In this document: positions 22,398 through 29,439 of the stretch, piece by piece
How the letters are laid out: every line of letters begins with the position of its first letter
Numbering within the stretch: position 1 is the stretch's first letter
NCBI GenBank assembly: GCA_020853135.1
Contig: JADYZO010000042.1
Coordinates: forward strand, 29,780 to 93,779
Reading direction: 5' to 3'
DNA from: Gammaproteobacteria bacterium
Lineage (GTDB): Bacteria > Pseudomonadota > Gammaproteobacteria > Steroidobacterales > GCA-2729495
Length of the DNA stretch: 64,000 bases
Program-made: the position numbers and the translations under genes
The notes under the pieces: model-generated
Told to the model about the DNA's origin: nothing
Databases searched by the model: none
What the model saw: only the letters and a program-made list of their open reading frames with translations

Positions 22398-23183
22398 ATG
22401 GCCTGGATCGGAAAGCTGGCTGGTGGCCTGCTCGGCTATGCGGTGGCGCGCCTGCCCGGCGCCCTCATCGGTGTCATCCTCGGCCACCAGTTCGACCGGG
22501 GCCTCGGGGCGCGCCCGCGCACGGTCGGCAGTGCGGCGGAGCGCCAGCGGGTATTCTTCGAGTCCACCTTCAGCGTCATGGGCCACCTCGCCAAGGCGGA
22601 CGGCCGGGTCTCGGAGGCGGAGATCGGTGCGGCACGGGGCGTGATGCAGCGCATGCGCCTCGATGAGCGCCAGCGCCAGCTGGCCATCCAGCTGTTCAAC
22701 ACGGGCAAGGATCCCGCATACCCGCTCGATGCCCAGGTGGCCCGGCTGCGCCAGTACTGCGGGAGCGAGCCGCAGCTCCTGCAGCTGTTCCTCGAGATCC
22801 AGGTCGACATCGCGCTGGCCACCGGCGAGATCAGCGCGCCCGAGCGCATCCTGCTCGGGCGCATCGCCGCGGGACTCGGTTTCGGGGCGCTGGCGCTCGC
22901 GCAGATCGAAACCCTGTTGCGGATGCGGCGCGGCCAGCCAGGGGTGGGCCGCGAGGCGCCGCGGGTCGATGCCCTGGCGCAGGCCTATCAGGTGCTCGGC
23001 GTGCCGGCCGGCGCCAGCGACCGCGAAGTGAAGACCGCCTACCGGCGGCTGATGAACCAGCACCATCCCGACAAGCAGGCGGCGCGCGGGCTGCCCGATT
23101 CCATGCGCGAGATCGCCGAGGAGCGCACGCGCGAGATCCGCGCGGCCTATGAGACCGTACGCCAGCACCGGGGCTTCCGCTAG
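22398..23183 (+). CDS. djlA: DjlA-type membrane J-domain co-chaperone
   Basis: Membrane-anchored DnaK co-chaperone. Layout: an N-terminal glycine-rich membrane segment ([26 protein letters not shown]), a central TerB-like helical domain (about residues 50-180, [14 protein letters not shown]), and a C-terminal J domain from about residue 190 with the HPD motif in HHPDK. The 261-residue length matches DjlA. It precedes rpe by 42 nt. Confidence 0.93.
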   Translation: MAWIGKLAGGLLGYAVARLPGALIGVILGHQFDRGLGARPRTVGSAAERQRVFFESTFSVMGHLAKADGRVSEAEIGAARGVMQRMRLDERQRQLAIQLFNTGKDPAYPLDAQVARLRQYCGSEPQLLQLFLEIQVDIALATGEISAPERILLGRIAAGLGFGALALAQIETLLRMRRGQPGVGREAPRVDALAQAYQVLGVPAGASDREVKTAYRRLMNQHHPDKQAARGLPDSMREIAEERTREIRAAYETVRQHRGFR

Positions 23184-23188
23184 GCACG

Positions 23189-23197
23189 TGCTACCAT
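23189..23197 (+). promoter_or_regulatory. Possible extended -10 for rpe
   Basis: TGCTACCAT (TACCAT at 23192-23197) lies 29 bp before the rpe GTG. It is a weak match; rpe may instead be read through from djlA. Confidence 0.3.
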
Positions 23198-23225
23198 TTT
23201 CGGCAGTCATCCGCAGGAGGCCGCC

Positions 23226-24836
23226 GTGGCACGCAATCCCCCGCTGATCGCTCCCTCCATCCTGTCGGCGGATTTCGCCCGCCTCGGGGACGAGGTCCGT
23301 GCAGTGCTCGATGCCGGCGCCGACCAGATCCACTTCGACGTCATGGACAACCACTACGTGCCGAACCTGACCATCGGCCCGCTGGTGTGCGCGGCGCTGC
23401 GCAAGCACGGGATCACGGCGCCCATCGACGTGCACCTGATGGTGCGCCCGGTGGACCGGCTGGTGGAGGACTTCGCCGCCGCGGGGGCGAGCTGGATCAG
23501 CTTCCACCCCGAGGCCAGCGACCACGTGGACCGCACCATCGGGCTGATCCGCCAGCACGGCTGCAAGGCGGGCCTGGTGCTGAACCCGGCCAGCCCGCTC
23601 GGCTGGCTGGACTACACGCTGGAGAAGCTCGACTTCGTGCTGGTGATGTCGGTCAATCCCGGCTTCGGCGGACAGTCGGTCATCCACTCCGCCCTGCCCA
23701 AGCTGCGCCAGGTGCGCAAGCGCATCGATGCGCTCGGGCGCGACATCCGTCTCGAGGTGGACGGGGGCATCAAGGTGGACAACATCCGCGATGCCGCCGA
23801 GGCGGGCGCGGATACCTTCGTGGCGGGCTCGGCGATCTTCGGCAGCGCGGACTACGCCGCCACCATCCTGCAGCTGCGCAAGGAACTGGCGGCCGCCGCC
23901 TGTGGGCGGCGGCCGCCAGACCTGCCAAAGGCGTTACTGGCCGCCGGCGGCTGCCGCCGGCGCCGGCGCCGGGGCCGGCACGGCGCGGATCTTCGGCTGC
24001 GGGCGGACGTTGTAGACCACGATGGTCTTGCCGCTGGCCGAGACCAGCCCCTCGTCCTCCAGCACCTTGAGCACGCGGCCTGCCATCTCGCGCGAGCAGC
24101 CCACCAGGCGCGAGAGTTCCTGGCGGCTGACCTTGATCTGCATGCCCTGCGGATGGGTCATGGCGTCGGGCTCGTTGCACAGGTCGCGGATCGCGTGGGC
24201 GACACGGCCGGTGACGTCGACGAAGGCGAGGTCGGAAAGCTTGCGGTTGGTGCGCGTCAGGCGTGTGGCCATCTGCGTGGCGAGCTCGAACACCAGGCCC
24301 GGGCTCTCGCTGGCGATCTGCCGGAAGCGCGGATAGTTCATCTCGGCGATCTCGGAGGAGACCCGGGTGCGCACCCAGGCGCTGCGGCTCGGCTGCTCGT
24401 TGAACAGCCCCATCTCGCCGAAGAACTGGCCCTTGTTGAGGTAGGCCAGCACCATTTCGTTGCCGTCCTCGTCCTCGATCATCACTTCGACGGAGCCGTC
24501 GATGATGTAGTAAAGCGTGTCGGGCGTGTCGCCCGCGTGGATCATCACCGTCTTGCCCGGCACCGTGCGCACCCGGCAGTAGGTCAGGAACCGGTTGATG
24601 GCCGGGATGTCGCTCAGCATTTTTCCGTTGGCAGCCATGGACTCACCCTCCCCTCGAGACAAACAACAACACTGGTGGAGACTACACTCGCCACGAGATG
24701 TGCGGCATGGCGATATGTTCAATTGCGAGCCAGTGTAAGGGCTCCCGGGCCGGAGTATGTCAAGCCGGCTGGTGGAAATGTGAGCGGGATCACAAAGATG
24801 CGCGCATTGGGCGTGGCGGTCGACCCCGGAGCGTGA
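23226..24836 (+). CDS. rpe: Ribulose-phosphate 3-epimerase with missing stop codon (C-terminal read-through)
   Basis: Interconverts ribulose-5-phosphate and xylulose-5-phosphate. The first 220 or so residues are a complete Rpe: [36 protein letters not shown] and [11 protein letters not shown] with the metal-binding His/Asp residues. GTG at 23226 follows a strong GCAGGAGG. The domain should end near position 23890 (QLRKELAAA), but no stop appears there: the frame stays open to 24836, giving 536 residues, and the added 310 or so are simply the antisense of crp. A perfect 13-bp hairpin sits at the expected end. The other two frames are also open past 24010, so one frameshift would not restore a short product. 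The extension does not look like protein. Confidence 0.85.
   Translation: MARNPPLIAPSILSADFARLGDEVRAVLDAGADQIHFDVMDNHYVPNLTIGPLVCAALRKHGITAPIDVHLMVRPVDRLVEDFAAAGASWISFHPEASDHVDRTIGLIRQHGCKAGLVLNPASPLGWLDYTLEKLDFVLVMSVNPGFGGQSVIHSALPKLRQVRKRIDALGRDIRLEVDGGIKVDNIRDAAEAGADTFVAGSAIFGSADYAATILQLRKELAAAACGRRPPDLPKALLAAGGCRRRRRRGRHGADLRLRADVVDHDGLAAGRDQPLVLQHLEHAACHLARAAHQAREFLAADLDLHALRMGHGVGLVAQVADRVGDTAGDVDEGEVGKLAVGARQACGHLRGELEHQARALAGDLPEARIVHLGDLGGDPGAHPGAAARLLVEQPHLAEELALVEVGQHHFVAVLVLDHHFDGAVDDVVKRVGRVARVDHHRLARHRAHPAVGQEPVDGRDVAQHFSVGSHGLTLPSRQTTTLVETTLATRCAAWRYVQLRASVRAPGPEYVKPAGGNVSGITKMRALGVAVDPGA
23888..23917. other. Perfect 13-bp hairpin at the expected end of rpe
   Basis: GGCGGCCGCCGCC at 23888-23900 pairs perfectly with 23905-23917 around a TGTG loop. 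It lies where the Rpe domain ends and 16 bp before the convergent crp stop. There is no T-run on either side, so it is not a canonical intrinsic terminator, but it could pause polymerase or ribosomes or protect 3' ends. Confidence 0.7.
23934..24638 (-). CDS. crp: cAMP receptor protein family regulator (CRP/Vfr type)
   Basis: Global transcription regulator. The cyclic-nucleotide domain contains [20 protein letters not shown], keeping the Glu and Arg-Ser that hold cAMP in E. coli CRP; the hinge [12 protein letters not shown] and the helix-turn-helix [28 protein letters not shown] match CRP closely, ending [10 protein letters not shown]. It has an extra C-terminal tail rich in Pro-Ala ([13 protein letters not shown]) not found in E. 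coli CRP. ATG 24638 follows GGGGAGGGTGAG; 234 residues. The whole gene lies antisense to the rpe read-through frame. A consensus CRP site is found upstream, suggesting autoregulation. Confidence 0.93.
   Translation of the reverse strand: MAANGKMLSDIPAINRFLTYCRVRTVPGKTVMIHAGDTPDTLYYIIDGSVEVMIEDEDGNEMVLAYLNKGQFFGEMGLFNEQPSRSAWVRTRVSSEIAEMNYPRFRQIASESPGLVFELATQMATRLTRTNRKLSDLAFVDVTGRVAHAIRDLCNEPDAMTHPQGMQIKVSRQELSRLVGCSREMAGRVLKVLEDEGLVSASGKTIVVYNVRPQPKIRAVPAPAPAPAAAAGGQ
24732..24763 (-). promoter_or_regulatory. Candidate crp promoter
   Basis: On the minus strand TTGACA (24763-24758) is a perfect -35; the best -10 is TACACT (24737-24732) at an overlong 20-bp spacing. The poor spacing fits a promoter that needs an activator. 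If transcription starts near 24726, the CRP site centre falls near -60. Confidence 0.4.
24779..24794. promoter_or_regulatory. Consensus CRP-binding site
   Basis: TGTGAGCGGGATCACA: both half-sites TGTGA and TCACA are perfect around a 6-bp spacer, flanked by AAA on both sides as in the E. coli consensus. It lies 140 bp upstream of the crp start codon and 207 bp before the DUF481 gene, in the divergent gap between them. Recognition-helix residues in the CRP encoded here (SRE) are compatible with this site. Confidence 0.8.
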
Positions 24837-24887
24837 ACGGCGTCACGGTCGGGAGCCGCCCGGGCCGGGCGGTGATCGTGCTCCGGT

Positions 24888-24913
24888 CCCGTGTTGCGGC
24901 CCCGTGTTGCGGC
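24888..24913. repeat. 13-bp perfect tandem duplication at the DUF481 promoter
   Basis: CCCGTGTTGCGGC occurs at 24888-24900 and again at 24901-24913. The second copy supplies the TTGCGG -35 of the downstream promoter. It may be a slipped duplication or a direct-repeat operator. Confidence 0.65.
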
Positions 24914-24935
24914 AGGGCAGGGCCCGGTTTAGAGT
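24907..24935 (+). promoter_or_regulatory. Promoter for the DUF481 gene
   Basis: TTGCGG (24907-24912), a 17-bp spacer and TAGAGT (24930-24935), giving a leader of about 60 nt before the ATG at 25001. The rest of the 362-bp gap 24639-25000 holds the CRP site and crp promoter and, in antisense, the end of the rpe read-through frame. Confidence 0.5.
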
Positions 24936-25000
24936 GCGCCGCCTTGGCCGGCCCGGTTGCCCCGGGCGCGCCACCCGGATCCTGACAGGGGAGAACACCG

Positions 25001-25732
25001 ATGCACAGAATATCCGCCATCCTGGCGTTCCTCGGCTGCCTGCTGTCCGCGGGCCCGGCATTGGCCCATGGCGAAAAGGGCAAGCCGGCTCCGGAGGGCT
25101 GGTCCGGGAGCATCGCTGCCGGCTACGTGGCCGTCAGCGGCAATTCGGAGAGCACCACCGGCAATCTCAGGGGCGAGGTTTTCTACGACCGGGATCGCTG
25201 GCACCACAGTGGCCTGGCCACGGCGATCGGCAGCAGCCAGAACAACAAGACCAGCTCGGAAGCCTACAAGGCCCAGCTGAAGACCAAGTACGACCTGGGC
25301 GAGGTCATCTACACCTTCGGCCTTGCCGAGTGGAACAAGGACCGCTTCAGCGCCTACGACCACCAGATTTTCGAGGTCGGCGGCCTGGGCTGGCGGGTGT
25401 GGCGCAGCGAAACCCAGGAGCTGAACCTCGAGGCGGGTGTCGGTGCCACCCAGTCGGAGTTCAGGGATGGCACGAGCAACAACGAGCTGGTGGGCCGGAT
25501 CGGTGCCGACTACCACTGGCACATCAGCGATACCGCGGTTTTCAGCCAGAAGCTGTCCAGTACCACCGGTGCCGACAACACCTACATCGAGTCCCTGACC
25601 CAGCTGAAGGCGGGGGTGGTCGGCAACCTCGCGCTGGTGCTGGGCTACCTGGTCAAGCACAACACCGATGTGCTGCCGGGCACCGACAAGACCGACACCC
25701 AGACCTCGATTTCGCTGGAATACAAGTTCTGA
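25001..25732 (+). CDS. DUF481-family outer-membrane beta-barrel protein
   Basis: A clear Sec signal peptide (hydrophobic core IISAILAFLGCLLSAGP-like, cleavage near ALAHG) is followed by about 220 residues of alternating aromatic/polar strands ending in LEYKF, a typical C-terminal outer-membrane signal ending in Phe. GYVAVSGNSESTTGNLRGE matches the G.....GN....T.N...G start of DUF481 proteins (YdiY type). Function is unknown; the family is often salt- or stress-related. AGGGGAGAA lies before the ATG. It is single-gene with its own promoter. Confidence 0.88.
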   Translation: MHRISAILAFLGCLLSAGPALAHGEKGKPAPEGWSGSIAAGYVAVSGNSESTTGNLRGEVFYDRDRWHHSGLATAIGSSQNNKTSSEAYKAQLKTKYDLGEVIYTFGLAEWNKDRFSAYDHQIFEVGGLGWRVWRSETQELNLEAGVGATQSEFRDGTSNNELVGRIGADYHWHISDTAVFSQKLSSTTGADNTYIESLTQLKAGVVGNLALVLGYLVKHNTDVLPGTDKTDTQTSISLEYKF

Positions 25733-25788
25733 ACGGGGGGCTGGCGGGGCGGTTCCCGGCCGGGAATGCGACCTGCCGGCGTTTTGCG

Positions 25789-25817
25789 TTGAAAAGCCCG
25801 GGACGGCCCATTAGAAT
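25789..25817 (+). promoter_or_regulatory. Strong promoter for rplM-rpsI
   Basis: TTGAAA (25789-25794), 17-bp spacer, TAGAAT (25812-25817). This is the best two-box promoter in the window, as expected for ribosomal protein genes. The leader before the ATG at 25872 is about 48 nt. Confidence 0.75.
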
Positions 25818-25871
25818 GGCCGGCCTTCTGCCCGCGGTCGGCGCGGGTCCTGACATCTTGCAGACAGGCTC

Positions 25872-26300
25872 ATGAGAACGATTTCTGCCAAGCCGGAAGA
25901 AGTAAAGCGTGGCTGGTACCTGGTGGACGCCGACGGGCGCACCCTGGGCCGGCTGGCCACCGAGCTCGCGCGGCGGCTGCGCGGCAAGCACAAGCCCATC
26001 TACACGCCCCATGTGGACACCGGTGACTACATCGTCGTGGTCAATGCCGCCCGCATCCGCGTGACCGGCCAGAAGATGAAAGACAAGACCTACTACCGCT
26101 ACACCGGCTACATCGGCAACATGAAGACCGAGAGCCTGGAGCATCTGATGGACCGGGCTCCCGACCGCGCCTTGCGCATCGCCGTGAAGGGCATGCTGCC
26201 GAAGAACCGGCTCGGGGCCGCGATGCTGCGCAAGCTCAAGGTTTTCCCGGGCGCCGAGCACACGCATGCGGCCCAGCAGCCGCAGCCGCTCGAGATCTGA
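25872..26300 (+). CDS. rplM: 50S ribosomal protein L13
   Basis: uL13 of the large subunit. [64 protein letters not shown] and [30 protein letters not shown] are diagnostic. 142 residues, exactly the usual length. rpsI follows after 24 nt in the universal rplM-rpsI operon. Confidence 0.99.
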   Translation: MRTISAKPEEVKRGWYLVDADGRTLGRLATELARRLRGKHKPIYTPHVDTGDYIVVVNAARIRVTGQKMKDKTYYRYTGYIGNMKTESLEHLMDRAPDRALRIAVKGMLPKNRLGAAMLRKLKVFPGAEHTHAAQQPQPLEI

Positions 26301-26324
26301 TCCTGACTGCAGGTTGAACAAGAC

Positions 26325-26717
26325 ATGGCTACCCAGGCTTTCTACGGTACCGGCCGGCGCAAGAGCTCCACGGCACGGGTCTTCATCCGGCCCGGCAAGG
26401 GTGCGATCACCGTCAACGACCGGTCGCTGGACGAATTCTTCGGCCGCAAGACCGCGCGGATGATCGTGCGCCAGCCGCTGGAACTCACCCAGCTCGGCAC
26501 CCACTTCGACGTCGACGTGACGGTCAGCGGCGGTGGCATGACCGGCCAGGCCGGCGCGATCCGCCACGGCCTGACCCGTGCCCTGATGGCCTACGACGAC
26601 AGCCTGCGCGGTGCGCTGCGCCGGGCCGGCTTTGCCACCCGCGATGCGCGCGAGGTCGAGCGCAAGAAGGTCGGCCTGCGCAAGGCCCGCCGCGCAACCC
26701 AGTACTCGAAGCGCTGA
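26325..26717 (+). CDS. rpsI: 30S ribosomal protein S9
   Basis: uS9 of the small subunit, whose C-terminal arginine tail reaches the P-site t[18 protein letters not shown] at the start, [14 protein letters not shown] in the middle and the terminal [11 protein letters not shown] are all standard. 130 residues. It is followed 47 nt later by tRNA-Gln on the same strand, possibly in one transcript ending at the terminator at 26854. Confidence 0.99.
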   Translation: MATQAFYGTGRRKSSTARVFIRPGKGAITVNDRSLDEFFGRKTARMIVRQPLELTQLGTHFDVDVTVSGGGMTGQAGAIRHGLTRALMAYDDSLRGALRRAGFATRDAREVERKKVGLRKARRATQYSKR

Positions 26718-26764
26718 TCGGGGCTGGCGGGTTTCGCCCCCGCCCACGATCCGTGCCGGGCCAT

Positions 26765-26838
26765 TGGGGGATCGTCTAGTGGTAGGACAGCGGACTCTGA
26801 CTCCGTTAACCTAGGTTCGAATCCTAGTCCCCCAGCCA
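26765..26838 (+). tRNA. tRNA-Gln (anticodon CTG), 3' CCA encoded
   Basis: The acceptor stem TGGGGGA pairs with TCCCCCA (26828-26834), discriminator G, then encoded CCA (26836-26838). The anticodon arm is CGGA-CTCTGAC-TCCG, reading CTG for the CAG codon. The T arm CTAGG-TTCGAAT-CCTAG is perfect. The U1-A72-type pair and short D arm fit bacterial tRNA-Gln. Confidence 0.95.
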
Positions 26839-26853
26839 GTCCACGACCGGAAG

Positions 26854-26880
26854 AGCCCACCACCCGCGGTGGGCTTTTTC
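26854..26880 (+). terminator. Intrinsic terminator after tRNA-Gln
   Basis: AGCCCACC (26854-26861), a 6-nt loop, GGTGGGCT (26868-26875), then a T-run to 26879. Closes the rplM-rpsI-tRNA transcript. The remaining gap to rpiA (26881-26956) holds nothing I recognise. Confidence 0.85.
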
Positions 26881-26956
26881 ATTTCCACCACCATCCGCTC
26901 CTGGGCCGGGCCGGGCCGCCGGGTGGGGGCGCTGCCGCGCCGCGCGGGTTCCCCGC

Positions 26957-27619
26957 TCAGCGCCGGTCGAAGCGCTTGATCCCGGAATCGGTCGCCATGA
27001 GGATCACGTCCGCCGGCCGGTTGGCGAAGAGCCCCACCGTCACCACCCCGGCGATCTGGTTGAACCGGGTCTCGAGATCAGGCGGATTGGTGATCACCAG
27101 GTTGTGCACGTCGAGGATGAGGTTGCCGTTGTCGGTCACGAAGTCCTTGCGCGGGACCGGCTGGCCGCGGGCCCGGACCATCTGCCGCGCGACGTAGGAC
27201 TGGGCCATCGGCACCACTTCCACCGGCAGCGGGAACTTGCCGAGCGTGGCCACCCACTTGCTGTCGTCGATGATGCAGACGAAGCGCCGCGACGCCGCCG
27301 CCAGCACCTTCTCCCGGGTCAGCGCGCCGCCGCCGCCCTTGATCAGGTGGAAGTGCTTGTTGGCCTCGTCGGCCCCATCGACATAGAGGTCGAGGTCCCC
27401 CGCATCGGCAAGGTCCGAGACCGTGAAGCCGGCCGCCTTCAGGCGCCTTTCGGTCTCGTGGGAACTGGCCACCACCGCGGATACGCGGTCGGCGACCCGG
27501 GCCAGTTCCTCGATGAAGAGGTTGACGGTGGAACCCGTGCCCACGCCCAGCCGGATGCCTGGTTCGAGCAGTTCGATGGCCGCCCTGGCGGCCTGCCGCT
27601 TCTTCGAGCCCTGATCCAT
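26957..27619 (-). CDS. rpiA: Ribose-5-phosphate isomerase A
   Basis: Interconverts ribose-5-phosphate and ribulose-5-phosphate. LGVGTGSTVNLFIEEL, DLDLYVDGADEAN and IKGGGGALTREKV are RpiA signatures holding the phosphate loop and catalytic Asp/Lys. 220 residues from ATG 27619; a longer frame begins at 27742 but runs through a hairpin region. Together with rpe about 4 kb away this supplies both non-oxidative pentose isomerase steps. Confidence 0.96.
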   Translation of the reverse strand: MDQGSKKRQAARAAIELLEPGIRLGVGTGSTVNLFIEELARVADRVSAVVASSHETERRLKAAGFTVSDLADAGDLDLYVDGADEANKHFHLIKGGGGALTREKVLAAASRRFVCIIDDSKWVATLGKFPLPVEVVPMAQSYVARQMVRARGQPVPRKDFVTDNGNLILDVHNLVITNPPDLETRFNQIAGVVTVGLFANRPADVILMATDSGIKRFDRR

Positions 27620-27709
27620 GCGCGTACTCCGGTCGGCTGGGGACACACTGCAGTCCTGCGGGCTGGCCGGGGTGTGTGTCGTGACGACTGAAGGCGGACC
27701 CCGGATGAA

Positions 27710-27736
27710 AATGTGCCCGCCAGAGGCGGGCACATT
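27710..27736 (-). terminator. Hairpin, probable terminator of the lysine-rich microprotein transcript
   Basis: A perfect 12-bp stem: AATGTGCCCGCC and GGCGGGCACATT with a 3-nt loop. On the minus strand it is followed by TTC after a stem ending in TT, a short U-tract. A second hairpin (27763-27786, 9-bp stem GCGGGAACC) lies between it and the microprotein stop. Together they occupy the 27620-27802 gap. Confidence 0.5.
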
Positions 27737-27762
27737 CTGCAAACACTTCCTTTTGGGAAGCC

Positions 27763-27786
27763 GCGGGAACCGTTGCCGGTTCCCGC
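27763..27786 (-). other. 9-bp stem hairpin downstream of the microprotein gene
   Basis: GCGGGAACC at 27763-27771 pairs with 27778-27786 around a 6-nt loop, 17 nt past the microprotein stop. No U-run follows it; a 3' stability element is possible. Confidence 0.5.
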
Positions 27787-27802
27787 GTTTCGCCAGCTAT
27801 CG

Positions 27803-27877
27803 CTAGCGCTTCTTCTTGGCCTTCTTTGCGGCCTTCTTCTTGACCTTCTTCTTCGAAGCAGCCTTCTTCTTTGCCAT
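27803..27877 (-). CDS. 24-residue lysine-rich basic microprotein
   Basis: Fourteen of 24 residues are lysine, with six alanines and a terminal arginine: MAKKKAASKKK followed by further KKK/AAKKAKKK blocks. It has its own AGGAGA ribosome-binding site 8 nt before the ATG and an AT-rich promoter (27911-27938), and is followed by two hairpins, so it looks like an independent expressed gene. The composition resembles the tails of histone H1-like and AlgP-type DNA-binding proteins, so nucleic-acid binding is an inference. It may be missed by gene finders for its size. Confidence 0.65.
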   Translation of the reverse strand: MAKKKAASKKKVKKKAAKKAKKKR

Positions 27878-27910
27878 GACAATGGTCTCCTGTCGGGGTA
27901 ACCGCAATTT

Positions 27911-27938
27911 AGTATATACAACCAAAATTAAATTACCA
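27911..27938 (-). promoter_or_regulatory. AT-rich promoter of the lysine-rich microprotein
   Basis: On the minus strand: TGGTAA (27938-27933), 16-bp spacer, TATACT (27916-27911). The stretch is strikingly AT-rich for this genome. Predicted leader of about 27 nt. Confidence 0.5.
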
Positions 27939-28032
27939 GTGATTGCCGTGAACGAGTTCGCAGATCCGGATGACTCACATGCTGGTACGAGTCGATGTCC
28001 TGCATCGGATCCACCAACATGCAATGAGCAAC

Positions 28033-28602
28033 TCAGAACATGTGCACGCCACGCTCGGTCACCACGGCATGCAGTCCGACATCCCAGGGACGCGTCGGCA
28101 GGGAGTCGACGCACTGGAACTCGTGCGCGATGCCGATGAGGTGCGGATGGTGCCAGCCCGCGCGCCGCCGGATGAAGGCGAAACTGCGGTCGTAGAAGCC
28201 GCCGCCCATGCCGAGCCGGCGGCCGCGCGTGTCGAAGGCGACCAGTGGCGCCAGCACGACATCCAGTTGCGCGCCCCGCAGCCAGGTGCCTGGCCCTGAC
28301 AGCGGCTCGGCAATGCCCAGGCGATTGCTGGCGAGGTTCGCGCCAGGATGCCAGGGGGCGAACCGCAGCAGCCGGCCGTGCAACACCGGCAGATACACCT
28401 GCCGCCGGCGTGCCAGGGCCTCCGCCATGACGGGTTCGCAGTCGACTTCGCCCGCCACGGCCATGTAGCAGGCAATGCGGCGGCAGCGCGCCATGAGGGG
28501 GAGGCGCCAGAGGTGGTGCGCGATGGCCTGCGAGTGCGCGGCCAGGATGGCGGGCGGCAGCTGTGCCCGCTGGCGGCGCATGGCCGCACGCAGCGCCTTC
28601 AT
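28033..28602 (-). CDS. 5-formyltetrahydrofolate cyclo-ligase
   Basis: Converts 5-formyl-THF to 5,10-methenyl-THF with ATP (YgfA/FCL family). MKALRAAMRRQRAQLPPAI is the typical start, LVAFDTRGRRLGMGGGFYDRSFAF the phosphate/folate-binding signature. 189 residues from ATG 28602. A longer frame reaches 28779 but would lie inside the 6S RNA gene, so the later start is preferred even though the ribosome-binding site is weak. As in E. coli, it is downstream of 6S RNA and probably shares its transcript. Confidence 0.92.
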   Translation of the reverse strand: MKALRAAMRRQRAQLPPAILAAHSQAIAHHLWRLPLMARCRRIACYMAVAGEVDCEPVMAEALARRRQVYLPVLHGRLLRFAPWHPGANLASNRLGIAEPLSGPGTWLRGAQLDVVLAPLVAFDTRGRRLGMGGGFYDRSFAFIRRRAGWHHPHLIGIAHEFQCVDSLPTRPWDVGLHAVVTERGVHMF

Positions 28603-28642
28603 CCCGGGGGCACCCGGTGGCGTGGCTGCAGGGGGTGAAGGG

Positions 28643-28828
28643 TGGCGTTCCCGCATGTGCCGTATCGAACCGTCGCTCTCGGACCCGAGCGAAAGGTGGG
28701 ACAGGCCTTGGCAGAGCAGGCTTTCCGCTCGTGGCGGTAATGCACAAAGCTGCCGACTGGCCGGGTCCCTGGAGTGCATTTAAGGGTCGAAGGCAGTCAG
28801 CTCTGCTCGAACACCGCAGGAAACGCCA
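28643..28828 (-). ncRNA. ssrS: 6S RNA
   Basis: About 186 nt, transcribed toward the 5-FCL gene. The ends form the closing stem: TGGCGTTTCC (28828-28819) pairs with GGGAACGCCA (28652-28643), followed inward by GTG/CAC pairing. The 5' portion TTTCCTGCGGTGTTCG parallels the start of E. coli 6S, and the two arms can fold into the long interrupted hairpin with a central bubble that mimics an open promoter and traps sigma-70 RNA polymerase. Location between zapA and the 5-FCL gene is the classical one. Exact ends are inferred from the -10 box and stem. Confidence 0.85.
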
Positions 28829-28834
28829 CTGCCG

Positions 28835-28856
28835 ATTATACGGTGGCCACCGGTGG
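28835..28856 (-). promoter_or_regulatory. 6S RNA promoter with overlapping palindromes
   Basis: A perfect TATAAT (28840-28835) lies 7 nt before the inferred 6S start. Directly upstream are two overlapping palindromes, CGGTGGCCACCG (28841-28852) and CCACCGGTGG (28847-28856), where a spacer would normally be. No good -35 is visible. Confidence 0.65.
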
Positions 28857-28894
28857 AAAGTGCGACGTGCGGCGTCCTTTGCCGCGATCGGGAC

Positions 28895-29206
28895 TCAGAG
28901 TTCCAGCTGCCGGCCGGATTGCAGCGCACCCTCGACGCGCTCGCGCATGGCGCGCACCCGCGCCTTGGACTTCGTTTCCAGAACCTCGCCACGCTCGCGC
29001 GAATGCAGCAATTCGTTGGCGATGTTCAGGGCTGCCATGACGGCGATGCGCTCGAGCCCGACGACCCGGCCGCCGTCGCGGATTTCGCGCATCTTGCGGT
29101 CGAGCAGCTCCGCGGAGTCGAGCAGCGCGGCGCGTTCCTCCGGCGGACAGCCGATCTGGTAGTCCTTGTCGAGGATCCTGATGTTGACCCGGACTGCTTC
29201 GCTCAT
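28895..29206 (-). CDS. zapA: Cell division protein ZapA
   Basis: Binds and bundles FtsZ at the division ring. VRVNIRILDKDYQIGCPPEERAALLDSAELLDRKMREI is the ZapA head domain, followed by the VMAALNIANELL helix and coiled coil. 103 residues. The start overlaps the upstream ZapB-like gene by 4 nt, so the two are translationally coupled. 6S RNA follows 66 nt after the stop. Confidence 0.95.
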   Translation of the reverse strand: MSEAVRVNIRILDKDYQIGCPPEERAALLDSAELLDRKMREIRDGGRVVGLERIAVMAALNIANELLHSRERGEVLETKSKARVRAMRERVEGALQSGRQLEL

Positions 29207-29433
29207 GTCCCGTGCTCCATGCCCTTGAGGCGGCCGATCATGGCCTCCACCCGGGCACGCACCTGCTCGTTCTTCTGCAGCAGGTTGGCGCGCTCCGCGG
29301 TGAAGGCGTCCTGGCGCTGCCGGAGGGAGCGGTTCTCCTCCTTCAGCTGGTTGCAGGTGAGGACGAGGTCATCCAGCCGCTTGCCGAGCCGCTCGAGCTC
29401 TTCGCCGAAGGACTTGTCGCTGTCTTCCGTCAT
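29203..29433 (-). CDS. ZapB-like short coiled-coil protein (TIGR02449 family)
   Basis: A 76-residue, almost wholly coiled-coil protein: GEELERLGKRLDDLVLTCNQLKEENRSLRQRQDAFTAERANLLQKNEQVRARVEAMIGRLK. The size and place next to zapA match the TIGR02449 / ZapB-like family, suggesting a ZapA partner in the divisome; the role is inferred. ATG 29433 is chosen over a TTG-type extension to 29475; the -10 element of its promoter ends 6 nt before this ATG, so the mRNA should be leaderless. Confidence 0.85.
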   Translation of the reverse strand: MTEDSDKSFGEELERLGKRLDDLVLTCNQLKEENRSLRQRQDAFTAERANLLQKNEQVRARVEAMIGRLKGMEHGT

Positions 29434-29439
29434 CGATTC

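Noticed and set aside
23934-24836. rpe extension as a genuine fused second domain
   Set aside because: The extension is exactly the complement of crp and its upstream region and resembles no protein, so it is treated as stop loss, not fusion.
27803-28747. 314-codon minus-strand frame ending in the lysine-rich peptide
   Set aside because: Most of it overlaps the 5-FCL gene in another frame and the 6S RNA; only the last 24 codons have a ribosome-binding site and promoter.
28603-28779. N-terminal extension of the 5-FCL gene
   Set aside because: It would be encoded inside the 6S RNA; homologues begin at MKALR-type sequence at 28602.
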